From NCBI RefSeq assembly GCF_036898825.1, contig NZ_JARUND010000002.1:124001-188000 (forward strand): a stretch of DNA of 64,000 bases, in the 5' to 3' direction. This DNA is from Streptomyces sp. B21-083 (GTDB taxonomy: Bacteria; Actinomycetota; Actinomycetes; Streptomycetales; Streptomycetaceae). Positions 38,607 through 47,632 of this stretch are shown here, piece by piece. The notes under the pieces were generated by a model. The model was not told the DNA's origin. It did no database searches and was given only the letters and a program-made list of their open reading frames with translations. Within the stretch, counting starts at the first letter, position 1, and every line of letters begins with the position of its first letter. The position numbers and the translations under genes were made by a program.

Positions 38607-38686
38607 CCAGGTGGGAGACCACGAGGCAGGGGGTCCGGCGACCACCGGCCGGACTCCCTGCCTCCTGCCTCCTGCCCGAGCGACCC

Positions 38687-40252
38687 CTACGCCGGAGCCG
38701 AGGGAGCCGGGTTCGCCCCCTCGCCCGTGACGTTCTCCGAGGCCCCACCAGCCACCTTGCCCGTCACCTTGCCCTTGACCTTCGCCGAGGCCGACGCCAC
38801 CGCCGACAGCGGTTTGGCGATGTCCTCCAGCGAACGGCGCTCGGCGTTCACCGCGAGGAGCGCGGCGACGATCCCCGCCGCGCACATCAGGCCGGCGCCG
38901 ATCTGGAACGCGAGCACCGTGTCCCCGACCACGCCGGACGCGGTGAGGTCGGCGAAGACCAGCGGGCCGGTGATGCCACCGGCGGCGGTGCCGATGGCGT
39001 AGAAGAAGGCGATGGACATGGCCCGCGTCTCCATCGGGAAGATCTCGGAGACCGTCAGGTAGGCGCTGGAGGCGCCCGCCGAGGCGAAGAACAGGACCGC
39101 GCACCAGCAGGCCGTCAGGGTGGTCGCGGTCAGCGATCCCCGGTCGAACAGCCAGGCCGTGCCGAAGAGCAGCACCCCGGAGAGCAGATACGTCGAGGAG
39201 ATCATCACCCGGCGGCCCACCGTGTCGAACAGCTTGCCGAGCAGCAGCGGGCCGAAGAAGTTTCCGACCGCGATCACGGCGAAGTAGTAGCCCGTGTTGC
39301 CGCTCGGGACGTCGAAGAACGTCGTGAGGATCGCGCCGAAGCCGAAAGTGATCGCGTTGTAGAGGAACGCCTGGCCGACGAAGAGGGAGAAGCCCAGCAC
39401 ACTGCGCTTGCGGTAGGTCGCGAAGACCGTGCGGGCGATCTCACCGAAGCCCACCGTTTTGCGCTGCTGGATGGTGATCTCGTTCTCGGGTTCGGGAAGC
39501 GGTTCGCCCTTCTCGGACTCGATCTTCCGCTCGATGGAGGAGACGATCTCCTCCGCCTCGCGTTCCCTGCCGTGGATCAGCAGCCAGCGTGGACTCTCGG
39601 GGACGTGCCGTCGTACGACGAGGATGACCAGGCCGAGGACCACGCCCAGGGCGAAGGTGAGCCGCCAGCCCACGTCCGGTGCCAGAATGTCGGTGTTCAG
39701 CGCGACGATCGACAGCAGCGAGCCGCCGACCGCGCCGATCCAGAAGCTGCCGTTGATGATGAGATCGACCCGGCCGCGGTAGAACGACGGGATGAGTTCG
39801 TCGATCGCGGAGTTGATGGCCGCGTACTCGCCGCCGATACCGAAGCCGGTGAGGAAGCGGAACGCGAAGAACCACCAGGTCGAGAAGGACACCGCGGTCA
39901 GCGCGGTGGCGACCAGATAGACCGCCAGGGTGATCATGAACAGCTTCTTGCGGCCGAAGCGGTCGGTCATGCGGCCCCAGAAGAGGGCGCCGACACAGGC
40001 GCCGGCGACGTACAGGGCAGCAGCGAGACCGGTGACCTGACCGGAGGTGATCGGCAGACCGCTGCCGGGCTCCGAGAGCCGGGAGGAGATGTTACCGACG
40101 ACCGTGACCTCCAGGCCGTCGAGGATCCATACGGTGCCGAGACCGATCACGATCGTCCAGTGCCAGCGTGACCACGGGAGGCGGTCGAGGCGGGCAGGGA
40201 TCGAACTGGTGATGGTGCGGCCGGATCCGGCCGAAGCGCTGGCGCTGGACAT
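38687..40252 (-). CDS. MFS transporter, sugar/metabolite-porter type
   Basis: 521 residues from the ATG at 40252; the longer frame to 40498 has no convincing start. Twelve membrane segments. MFS hallmarks: GRMTDRFGRKKLFMIT between helices 2 and 3 (about 92-107), GFGIGGEYAAINSAIDEL in helix 4-5, RRHVPESPRWLLIHGR at the central loop, and GKLFDTVGRRVMI in the second half. This fits the metabolite:H+ symporter group; the substrate is unknown. The C-terminal tail is Ala/Lys-rich (KVKGKVTGKVAGG), which is unusual for a permease and may lie against the membrane. Confidence 0.9.
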   Translation of the reverse strand: MSSASASAGSGRTITSSIPARLDRLPWSRWHWTIVIGLGTVWILDGLEVTVVGNISSRLSEPGSGLPITSGQVTGLAAALYVAGACVGALFWGRMTDRFGRKKLFMITLAVYLVATALTAVSFSTWWFFAFRFLTGFGIGGEYAAINSAIDELIPSFYRGRVDLIINGSFWIGAVGGSLLSIVALNTDILAPDVGWRLTFALGVVLGLVILVVRRHVPESPRWLLIHGREREAEEIVSSIERKIESEKGEPLPEPENEITIQQRKTVGFGEIARTVFATYRKRSVLGFSLFVGQAFLYNAITFGFGAILTTFFDVPSGNTGYYFAVIAVGNFFGPLLLGKLFDTVGRRVMISSTYLLSGVLLFGTAWLFDRGSLTATTLTACWCAVLFFASAGASSAYLTVSEIFPMETRAMSIAFFYAIGTAAGGITGPLVFADLTASGVVGDTVLAFQIGAGLMCAAGIVAALLAVNAERRSLEDIAKPLSAVASASAKVKGKVTGKVAGGASENVTGEGANPAPSAPA

Positions 40253-40484
40253 GGGCTCCCTCCTGGGCGAACCTCGTCGAACGAACCACCTTCGTGTGCC
40301 CTTGCCCTCGCGTTCTACGCTCCGGCGGGGATCGGAGAGGGATCGCCTCACCTGGTGGCCCTCGCCCGCCCGAGGGGGCGCGAGCAGGCCGGCGTTGTCG
40401 GCCCGGGCGGTCCCGTGCGGGAGGGTTCTGGGGGCAGTGGGGAGCAGCGGGGCGTTGTCAGTGGTGGGTGGCAGCATCGGGCGT

Positions 40485-42413
40485 ATGACTGACACCACGG
40501 CATTCGACTGGCGGTCCTTCCTGCTCAGGTGGAGCGAGGAGTGGGCGCATCATCTGCCGAGCAGGGAGGCGCGGGGCGAGGTCGACGAGGCCGCGCGGCG
40601 GGCGGGCTGGCTGGGGTTCCCGGCCGCCTCCGAGGAGCGGATCGCGGCCATGGAGGAGCGCCTCGGCCGACGGATGCCCCCGTCGTACCGGGAGTTCCTC
40701 AAGGTCAGCGACGGGTGGCGGCACGCGGGCGGGTTCGTGTGGTTGCTGGCCGGGACCGAGGACACGCGCTGGCACAACGACGAGTCGGGACTCGCGGAAA
40801 TGTTCGAGGAGTATCTGGACGAGGACGCAGGCCCCGAGGAGCGGCAGGAGGTGGACCTCTGGCGGCGCGGGCTGCAGCTCGACGTCGAGGGCGACGCCAT
40901 CTACGTCCTCCTGGATCCCGAGGACGTGGACGAAGACGGTGAGTGGGCCGTGTACACCTGGGCGAGCTGGCGGGCCTCGGCGCCCGAGCGGTACGCGAAC
41001 TTCCTTGAGTTCATGCAGGACATGCACCGGGAGTTCCACAGCCTGCGATCGGGCCGGAGCGACGGAGAACCGGTGTTCGCCAACGACACGACGCGAAAGC
41101 TGGACGCCCTGGTGGAGGAGGCTCGGCTGAAGGCGCTGCGCGGTGGCTGGGAGCGCGCCGTGAAGACGCTGGACGAGGCCAAGGGGTACGGCAGACCGCG
41201 GGCCGCCGGGCTGGGCGACCAGATACGCCGCCTGCTCGGGCAGACCTCCATGGTGTACTTCGACGGCCTGGTGACGGACCCGCGATACGCCTTCGAACTA
41301 CTGCCACCGCTGGTAGCCGAGCACGCGGCGCACTCGTACTGGGACGACTCCACGTTGATGTTCCACCTGCGGGGCGCCGATGACGGCCTGGTGTCCCTGG
41401 CTTACGGGACGCTGGATCAGGTACGCAACGGCACGTACCGGTACTCGGCGGCCGGACCGTTCGGTGAAGCGGTCGAGCGGGCGCGGCAGCTGGCGCGGTG
41501 GGGAGACACCGACCGGGCATGGCGGACATTGACTGACGCGCTGCCCTTGTGGGAGCCGCTTGGACCGGACCACCTGGCACCGCTGGGATGGGTGGCCGAC
41601 CCCTTGCTCGGGCCACTGCTGACCCCGGAGCGGGGCCGGGAGCTGCTGTCCACGCCGAGGGGCGGGCAGGCGGGTGGGGCGCCGGGGCCGACAGCGGGGC
41701 TCGACCCGGGCGGTCTGGCGTGGCTCGCGGACCCGGCCCCGGGCCACAACCGCACGTCCTACCGGTTCGTCCTGGTGGAGGGGGTGGGGCCGGAGGAGTT
41801 GCCAGGACGTCTCGCTGACGGGGACAGGGGCGAGGCCAGGGACAGGGACAGGGACAGGGACGGCACTGTGCTGAAGGAGCCCATGACCTCGTGGGAGGCG
41901 CGCCAGGGTTCGCTGCACGACAAGAGGGACTTCTCGTCCTTCGACGACAGGGCGCTCATGGCGGTCGGTCGGGCAGGCGCCGGCTGGAGTTTCGCGTTCG
42001 ACGGCGATCCCGCCCCGTTCGACCGGCAGCGGTTCGTCTCCCCGGCCGGGGCCGCCAGCGAGGGCACCCGTGCGGTGGTGGTGTGGAGCGGCCTGAGGGC
42101 ACAGCACGGGGAGCCGTTCTTCCACCTGTCAGTGGCACAGGACGGCATCGAGCAGTACGCGTTCACGTATGCGGGCGGAGAGATCAGGCAGAGCGGAAAG
42201 GTACCGCAGGCGCTGGATCCGAGCCGGTTCTTCGAGGCCCTGGAGGACGGGGCCGAGGCGGAACGGTCGTTGCTGGGAGCGGTGGCCGGGCAGTTCGGTG
42301 CGTCGCTGCCGCGGCACGCCATCGTGAACGGGCGACTGCACACCTTCACCACTCGTTCGTGGACCCGGCCGCCGAAGGACGGCGAGACGTATCTGGTGAT
42401 CGGCATACGTTAG
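40485..42413 (+). CDS. SUKH (SMI1/KNR4) domain protein, orphan immunity-like
   Basis: 642 residues from the ATG at 40485. The N-terminal SUKH domain (about 35-185) shows IAAMEERLGRRMPPSYREFL, KVSDGW and the FLEFMQDMHREFHSLR end. A middle repeat-like region and a C-terminal domain (about 440-642) with DFSSFDDRALMAVGRAGAGW and ITYLVIGIR-like strands follow; the latter recalls actinobacterial DUF6461-type proteins, but I am not certain. A GGGACA tandem near 41838-41861 encodes an Arg-Asp run. SUKH proteins commonly neutralise contact-delivered toxins; no toxin gene is adjacent, so this is an orphan. Confidence 0.8.
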   Translation: MTDTTAFDWRSFLLRWSEEWAHHLPSREARGEVDEAARRAGWLGFPAASEERIAAMEERLGRRMPPSYREFLKVSDGWRHAGGFVWLLAGTEDTRWHNDESGLAEMFEEYLDEDAGPEERQEVDLWRRGLQLDVEGDAIYVLLDPEDVDEDGEWAVYTWASWRASAPERYANFLEFMQDMHREFHSLRSGRSDGEPVFANDTTRKLDALVEEARLKALRGGWERAVKTLDEAKGYGRPRAAGLGDQIRRLLGQTSMVYFDGLVTDPRYAFELLPPLVAEHAAHSYWDDSTLMFHLRGADDGLVSLAYGTLDQVRNGTYRYSAAGPFGEAVERARQLARWGDTDRAWRTLTDALPLWEPLGPDHLAPLGWVADPLLGPLLTPERGRELLSTPRGGQAGGAPGPTAGLDPGGLAWLADPAPGHNRTSYRFVLVEGVGPEELPGRLADGDRGEARDRDRDRDGTVLKEPMTSWEARQGSLHDKRDFSSFDDRALMAVGRAGAGWSFAFDGDPAPFDRQRFVSPAGAASEGTRAVVVWSGLRAQHGEPFFHLSVAQDGIEQYAFTYAGGEIRQSGKVPQALDPSRFFEALEDGAEAERSLLGAVAGQFGASLPRHAIVNGRLHTFTTRSWTRPPKDGETYLVIGIR

Positions 42414-42542
42414 GGGCCCGCGCCTCCGGCGGACGGTCGACGGACGGGGCCGGGGGACCGGCAGAGGCAACGCGCGCGATCGGTCTATCGGTCTTGGGCA
42501 GTTCCGGAACCGGGTGGAGCATCGGCGCGATGCAGCCGGAGT

Positions 42543-43319
42543 TCACCAGCTGATTCCGGCAGCCACCGGCAGGTGGTCGCTGCCGGTGGCGGGCAGCACC
42601 CGCGAGCTCTCCGGCTTCACGCCGCGCACCAAAATCTGGTCGATCCGCGCCACCGGGAACTTCGCCGGCCAGGTGAAGCCGAAGCCGTCCCCGGCCGCTT
42701 CCTGGGCCGAGTGCAGCTGCGAGGTGATGCCGGCGAACGCGCGGTCGTCCAGGGTGCCGTTCAGGTCGCCGAGCAGCACCACCCGCTTGTTCCGCTCGGC
42801 GGCGACGGCCTCGCCCAGTGCCTGCGCGTTTCTGTCCCGCGAGTCCGTCCAGAAGCCGGCCCGGGGATTCACACGTACGGACCCCAGGTGAGCCACGTAG
42901 ACCGCCAGTGGTCCGTGGTCCGTGGCCACGGTGGTACGTAGCGCCCGGTTGTAGGTCATCTTCAGGTCAGCCGGTTTGGTGTTCGCCAGCGGCCCGTAGT
43001 CCATCTTGATGTCGACCGGTTCGGTGTCCGACAGCGGCAGCTTGCTCCACAGCCCGACCGTGCCCTGGACCGTGTGGTACCGATACGTGTCCGCCAGCTC
43101 CTTCTCGTAAATGCCCCTGGCCTGCTGGGCAAGCTCCTCCAGTGCCAGCACGTCCGCACCGGAGGCGGCGAGTTCGCGGGCGGTGCCGACCGGGTCGGGG
43201 TTGTCGGCGCCGACGTTGTGGCTGGCCACGGTGAGGTCGCCGCCCGGGTGGGACTTGTCACTGAGCAGGCCGCCGAAGAGGTTCAGCCACACCGTGACCG
43301 GCAGGAGCAGCGCGGCCAC
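42543..43319 (-). CDS. EEP-family (endonuclease/exonuclease/phosphatase) hydrolase, N-terminus truncated
   Basis: About 258 residues from a GTG at 43319, giving one membrane helix (AALLLPVTVWLNLFGGLL). The EEP fold is visible: DLTVASHNVGADNPDP, VLALEELAQQ (catalytic Glu), VYVAHLGSV, VVLLGDLNGT (Asp/Asn) and the closing GSDHLPVAAGI (Asp-His). Relatives in Streptomyces usually start with several membrane helices; here upstream DNA is replaced at about 43342 by part of a nucleotidyltransferase gene, so the N-terminus is lost. All catalytic residues remain, so the domain could still work if translated. Confidence 0.75.
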   Translation of the reverse strand: MAALLLPVTVWLNLFGGLLSDKSHPGGDLTVASHNVGADNPDPVGTARELAASGADVLALEELAQQARGIYEKELADTYRYHTVQGTVGLWSKLPLSDTEPVDIKMDYGPLANTKPADLKMTYNRALRTTVATDHGPLAVYVAHLGSVRVNPRAGFWTDSRDRNAQALGEAVAAERNKRVVLLGDLNGTLDDRAFAGITSQLHSAQEAAGDGFGFTWPAKFPVARIDQILVRGVKPESSRVLPATGSDHLPVAAGISW

Positions 43320-43342
43320 CGCGGAGGCGGAGCGGCGCGCCC

Positions 43343-43635
43343 GCCTCCGCCCAGACGCGCCCCGAGCCCACCGCGTCGAACACACCCTCGGGGAAGCGGT
43401 CTTGGATCTCTGAGAATTCCGCAGCGGGCACCGCGATCTCCACGTCGCCGTGGGGTCGCGACTGCCTCCCTCGGAACAGGTCCAGGGCCCACCCGGCCGC
43501 GATGCACCAGGGCGCCGCGACCCCTTCCAAGCGCTCCGCGACCTGTTCCGGCCGCCATGCGTCCGCCCACCGGGCTTCCAGTTCGTCCGCGCGGAGCACA
43601 ACGCCACCGGCCAGCAGGGATTCGGTCACCGGCAC
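43343..43635 (-). pseudogene. Nucleotidyltransferase (ANT(2'')-like), 5' half only
   Basis: From a GTG at 43635 the frame reads PWCIAAGWALDLFRGRQSRP, then HGDVEIAVPAAEF and GVFDAVGSGRVWAEA: the N-terminal half of an aminoglycoside-nucleotidyltransferase-like protein with the AAGWALDL and HGDVEI segments (usually R-x-H-x-D-[VIL]-E). Homology stops at 43343, exactly where the truncated EEP gene begins in another frame. A deletion joined the two genes. As it stands the frame runs on as junk to 43258. Confidence 0.8.
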
Positions 43636-43675
43636 AACCTACTGCGGCAACCGTCGACGAGCCGGGCTCGACGGG

Positions 43676-43988
43676 TGAATCGGTCCGCGAACCGCTCGCG
43701 GGTTCCCCGGCAACCTGCCCGGTCAGCCCCGATCTACGGGGCGCCCTGGCCTCGCCGCGGCGTACCGTCGAGGGCATCCTCCGCATGACCGGGGCCGAGC
43801 ACGGTCCCGGCGGGCTCGAAGGCGGGCTTCCGGTCAATCTGCCGGCGCTCACCGTCACGGTCGCCGAAATGCTGGACACGCTGCGCCGGGTGGCGGGCGA
43901 CGCCGTCGCCGACCTGGTGACGGTCGCCCCCGACCCAGCCGTCGAGACCCTCGTCGGTTCATGGCAGGCCGGCTTCGACAACACGTAG
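43676..43988 (+). pseudogene. NAD-dependent epimerase (DenD-like) C-terminal fragment
   Basis: Reads VREPLAGSPATCPVSPDLRG, then ALASPRRTVEGIL, LPALTVTVAEMLDTLRRVAG and AVETLVGSWQAGFDNT-like strands before a TAG. This matches the substrate-binding C-terminal part of D-erythronate-dehydrogenase-like epimerases. The whole Rossmann half is missing and the last helices are cut. Confidence 0.75.
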
Positions 43989-44383
43989 CTGTGGTCCGTG
44001 GCGTCCCCGGTCGCCTACAGGCCGACGGGCTGCGGGCCGGCAAATCGCCTTCTCACTTGGCCTGCGGGGCCCCACCGCCGCGCCCCGCGCAATTTCCGAA
44101 ACATCTCCTTCATCTGGGAAGTAATCAGCGGCAACGACTGGCTCCTACCGTCCCCGGTCATGGACACGAGGGTCTCTACGCGCCCGGCCTCCCGCCGGAA
44201 CCCCAGCAAAGCCCCCACCGCGCGCGGGTCCACGCGATCTCGCGTGCGTCGTTTCTGAAGCGAGCGGATCACCCGCCCCACGGGCCCCGCTCGGTTTTCC
44301 CGCCCCGCTCCCCACCACTCACCTCCGCCTCCGATATGAGGCGCCCCCACGGCTGTCCCCAACCCGCAGCAAGGAGGCACGGT
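43989..44383. other. 395-base leader with no gene recognised
   Basis: Upstream of the NCS1 permease. It has patches of lower GC (44090-44150). No riboswitch or operator was recognised, but the length before a nucleobase-type permease makes it worth folding. Confidence 0.4.
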
Positions 44384-46054
44384 ATGAGTACCGAGCCAAA
44401 ACTGGCAGAAGTGACCGAGCCGGGACCGGCGCAGAAGGCAGCGTCGAGCGCCGACCAGGCCGTCAAGGAGACCCTGGAGGACTACACCCTCCGCTTCGCG
44501 CCGCGCAGTTACCGCCGCTGGACGCCGATGGTGGTGGCGACGACCGCGCTCGGCGGTATCGCCTACATGGCCGACTTCTCCATCGGCGCCGGCATCGGCC
44601 TGGCGCACGGCACCGGTAACGCGTTGATCGCGATCGCCGTCGCCGCGGTCGTCATCTTCGTCACCGGTTTCCCGCTCGCCTACTACGGCGCGCGCTACAA
44701 CATCGACCTGGACCTGATCACCCGCGGTTCCGGCTTCGGCTACTACGGCTCGGTCCTCACCAGCGTCATCTTCGCCAGCTTCACGTTCATCTTCTTCGCC
44801 CTCGAAGGCTCGATCATGGCCCAGGGCCTGAAACTGGGCCTCGGACTACCGCTCTGGCTGGGCTACGCCGTCTCTACGCTGATGGTGATCCCGCTGGTCA
44901 TCTACGGCATGAAGGCGCTCAGCAAGCTCCAGGTGTGGACCACCCCCGTCTGGCTGGTCCTGATGGTCGCCCCGCTCGTCTACCTCATCTCCACCGACCC
45001 CGGCACGATCGACCGCTTCCTCTCCTACGCCGGCACGGACGGCGAGGGCGGCATCAACACCGCGTCCGTGCTCCTGGGCGCGGGAGTGTGTCTGTCGCTC
45101 ATCGCGCAGATCGGCGAGCAGATCGACTACCTGCGCTTCATGCCACCCAAGACCGAGGCGAACAAGCGCACCTGGTGGACCGCCGTGATCATGGCAGGCC
45201 CCGGCTGGGTGGTGCTCGGTGCGCTGAAGCAGGCCATCGGTGTCTTCCTCGCGGTCTACATCCTCGCCAAGGTCGGCGCGGACGCGGCCCCCGAGCCGAT
45301 CCAGCAGTTCAAGGGCGCCTTCGACGCGATGATGCCGTCCTGGCTGGTCCTCCCGCTGGCCGTGGCTCTCGTCGTGATCAGCCAGATCAAGATCAACGTG
45401 ACGAATGCCTACTCCGGGTCGCTCGCCTGGACCAACTCCTTCACCCGCGTCACCAAGCACTACCCGGGCCGCATGGTGTTCGTCCTGGTCAACCTAGGTT
45501 TCGCGCTCGCCCTGATGGAAGCCGACATGTTCAGCTTCCTCAACGACATCCTCGGCTTCTACTCGAACTGTGCCATCGCCTGGGTCGTCACCGTCGCCAC
45601 CGACATCGGCGTCAACAAGTACCTGCTGAAGCTGTCCCCGCTCCAGCCCGAGTTCCGCCGCGGCATGCTCTACGCCGTCAACCCGGTAGGGGTGGTGGCC
45701 TTCGTCGCCGCGTCCGGGCTGTCCATCGCCATGTACTTCCACGCACTCGGCGACACGCTCCAGCCGTACTCCCCCGTGGCCGCGGCCGTCATCGCCTTCG
45801 TCCTCACCCCGCTGATGGCGGTCGTCACCAAGGGCAAGTACTACCTGCGCCGCACCGACGACGGCATCGAGGAGCCGCTGCTCGACACGGACGGCAACCC
45901 CAGCGCCGTCCCGTACGAGTGCCACGTGTGCCGGCAGGAGTTCGAGCGCCCTGACGTGGCCGCCTGCCAGACGCATGGCGCCGCCGTCTGCTCCCTGTGC
46001 CTGAGCACCGACAAGGTCGGCGACCACGTACTGTCGGCGGCGCCCGCTGTCTGA
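44384..46054 (+). CDS. NCS1-family permease (cytosine/purine type) with C-terminal Cys/His tail
   Basis: 556 residues; AAGGAGG is well placed before the ATG. Twelve hydrophobic segments lie between about 50 and 500. NCS1 features: PMVVATTALGGIAYMADFSI, then TRGSGFGYYGSVLTS, GEQIDYLRFMPPK and TNAYSGSLAWTNSFTR. The family imports nucleobases, allantoin or related compounds with H+ or Na+. After the last helix comes a soluble tail with CHVCRQEF, CQTHGAA and CSLCLS, i.e. four CxxC/CxxH-spaced pairs of ligands that could bind zinc. A perfect terminator follows the stop. Confidence 0.85.
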   Translation: MSTEPKLAEVTEPGPAQKAASSADQAVKETLEDYTLRFAPRSYRRWTPMVVATTALGGIAYMADFSIGAGIGLAHGTGNALIAIAVAAVVIFVTGFPLAYYGARYNIDLDLITRGSGFGYYGSVLTSVIFASFTFIFFALEGSIMAQGLKLGLGLPLWLGYAVSTLMVIPLVIYGMKALSKLQVWTTPVWLVLMVAPLVYLISTDPGTIDRFLSYAGTDGEGGINTASVLLGAGVCLSLIAQIGEQIDYLRFMPPKTEANKRTWWTAVIMAGPGWVVLGALKQAIGVFLAVYILAKVGADAAPEPIQQFKGAFDAMMPSWLVLPLAVALVVISQIKINVTNAYSGSLAWTNSFTRVTKHYPGRMVFVLVNLGFALALMEADMFSFLNDILGFYSNCAIAWVVTVATDIGVNKYLLKLSPLQPEFRRGMLYAVNPVGVVAFVAASGLSIAMYFHALGDTLQPYSPVAAAVIAFVLTPLMAVVTKGKYYLRRTDDGIEEPLLDTDGNPSAVPYECHVCRQEFERPDVAACQTHGAAVCSLCLSTDKVGDHVLSAAPAV

Positions 46055-46076
46055 CACCCGGCTACGCCGAGTCGGC

Positions 46077-46115
46077 GACGGGCTCCCGCAGGTAAATTCC
46101 CTGCGGGAGCCCGTC
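46077..46115 (+). terminator. Perfect hairpin terminator after the NCS1 permease
   Basis: 16-base perfect arms (46077-46092 and 46100-46115) with a 7-base loop TAAATTC, 22 bases after the stop. Confidence 0.9.
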
Positions 46116-46149
46116 GTTGTGACTCCACATCGGGGCTCGGCGGCTTGCG

Positions 46150-46330
46150 GTTTCGCGCCGCCCGCCTGGTCGAGGCGGGTGAAGGAGCGCCCCATCATGA
46201 CGAGGTCGACGCCCATCGCCGGCGACGGGGCCACCTGTCCGTCGTGCGCCAGTCCGCCGTCGGAGCGGATCGGCACGTACTCGCCGGAGCGTTCGAGGAA
46301 GGCATCCTCGGCCGCCGAGACGTCGGGCAC
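46150..46330 (-). pseudogene. IMP dehydrogenase/GMP reductase fragment
   Basis: Minus-strand frame reads AEDAFLERSGEYVPIRSDGG, then LAHDGQVAPSPAMGVDLVMM and GRSFTRLDQ, matching the SDGG...AMGAD.VMLGR.FA core of the IMPDH/GMPR barrel. No catalytic Cys loop and no ends are present, and conserved positions are altered (AMGVDLVMMGRSF). A decayed internal fragment. The following 254 bases up to 46584 carry a TTGTCTGACAA palindrome at 46529-46539 near the next gene. Confidence 0.7.
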
Positions 46331-46584
46331 AGCGCCGGGCTGGCCGGAAGGACCGTATGCCTTGCGTCAACGGTCGGCATGCGCGGTGGCCGGTGCGACG
46401 GCGTCGGGGCGCGGTGAGTGCGGCGGCGAGCCGGGACGTCGGCTGCTCGAAGTCCCCGGTCAGGCGGTGCGTGCCTGAGTCTTGAGACACGTTTTACGTG
46501 GCATACGCAACCGCGAGACTCGCCGCCGTTGTCTGACAATGTGTCGGGCCCGTCAGGGCCGAAAGCGAGAGATCGGGGCAGTTC

Positions 46585-47574
46585 GTGCGACGGCGCAAAG
46601 GCGGCATAGGGATCGCACTCGTCACAGGTGTGATGCTGGTGGGCGCGAGTGCCTGCGGCGGGGGCGGCAGTGACAAGGCGAGCGGCGGCGACGACGCGAA
46701 GGTGTCGGGAAAGCCGAGTGCGAGTTCCTCGCCGTCACCGACGAAGCCCGCGGGCCCTCCGATGCTGCTGGAGACCATCACCCCCCAGACGGGAATTACG
46801 GTAGGCGTGGCCATGCCGATCTCGGTGGTCTTCACCAACCCGGTGGCGGCCAAGGCGCGGGCCATGGTGGAGAAGCACATGAAGGTGAGCGCCTCGCAGC
46901 CGGTGGCCGGCGCCTGGCACTGGTTCGGCGACCAGCGCGCCGACTGGCGCCCGAAGACGTACTGGCCCTCCGGCACCACGGTGAAGATCGACGCCGACAT
47001 GACGGGCGTCAGCAACGGCAACGGACGCTTCGGCGTGCACGGCTACACGCACACCTTCAAGATCGGTGACGACGTCCGCGCGGATGTCTCGGTGACCGGC
47101 CACACCATGAAGGTGACCCGGAACGGCGCGCCGGTGCGCACCCTGTCGATCAACGCGGGCAGCGCCCAGTATCCGACGTGGAACGGCACGATGGCCGTCA
47201 TCGACAAGCAGGAGAAGGTCCACATGACCTCCTGCAGTGTCGGGATCAGCTGCGACAAGGGCAGCCCCGACTACTACGACCTGACGCTGCCGTGGGACGT
47301 CCACCTGACCCAGTCCGGCACCTACGTGCACTACTCGACCGGCGACCCCGATCCGGGCAGCGGCAGCGCCCGTGGGTCGCACGGCTGCGTCCATCTGTCC
47401 ATGTCGGACGCCAAGTGGTTCTACGGCCAGGTCAAGCAGGGCGATCCCGTCACCGTCACCGGCTCGCCCCGTGCCAAGGCCTCTCCCGACAACGGCTACG
47501 CGGACTTCAACCTGGGATGGGACCAGTGGCTCGCGGGCAGCGCCTCCGGGGAGGACACCACCGCGACGCTGTGA
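46585..47574 (+). CDS. L,D-transpeptidase lipoprotein (YkuD domain)
   Basis: 329 residues from a GTG. The signal peptide ends in a lipobox VGASAC (Cys about 24), followed by a Gly/Ser/Pro linker, a beta-rich Ig-like region (about 60-155) and the YkuD domain (about 170-300). The catalytic motif SHGCVHLS carries the Cys, with the His of VHYSTG before it. These enzymes make 3-3 cross-links in peptidoglycan and sit at the outer face of the membrane. In actinobacteria the two-domain lipoprotein form is standard. The TTGTCTGACAA palindrome 45 bases upstream could be an operator. Confidence 0.93.
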   Translation: MRRRKGGIGIALVTGVMLVGASACGGGGSDKASGGDDAKVSGKPSASSSPSPTKPAGPPMLLETITPQTGITVGVAMPISVVFTNPVAAKARAMVEKHMKVSASQPVAGAWHWFGDQRADWRPKTYWPSGTTVKIDADMTGVSNGNGRFGVHGYTHTFKIGDDVRADVSVTGHTMKVTRNGAPVRTLSINAGSAQYPTWNGTMAVIDKQEKVHMTSCSVGISCDKGSPDYYDLTLPWDVHLTQSGTYVHYSTGDPDPGSGSARGSHGCVHLSMSDAKWFYGQVKQGDPVTVTGSPRAKASPDNGYADFNLGWDQWLAGSASGEDTTATL

Positions 47575-47632
47575 CGCACAGCGGTCGCGCCGCCGACGAC
47601 CGGTCCGGTCACGGCTGTCGGCGCCGTCGCAC

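Noticed and set aside
41838..41861. GGGACA tandem as a possible regulatory repeat
   Set aside because: It lies in frame inside the SUKH gene and encodes a short Arg-Asp run.
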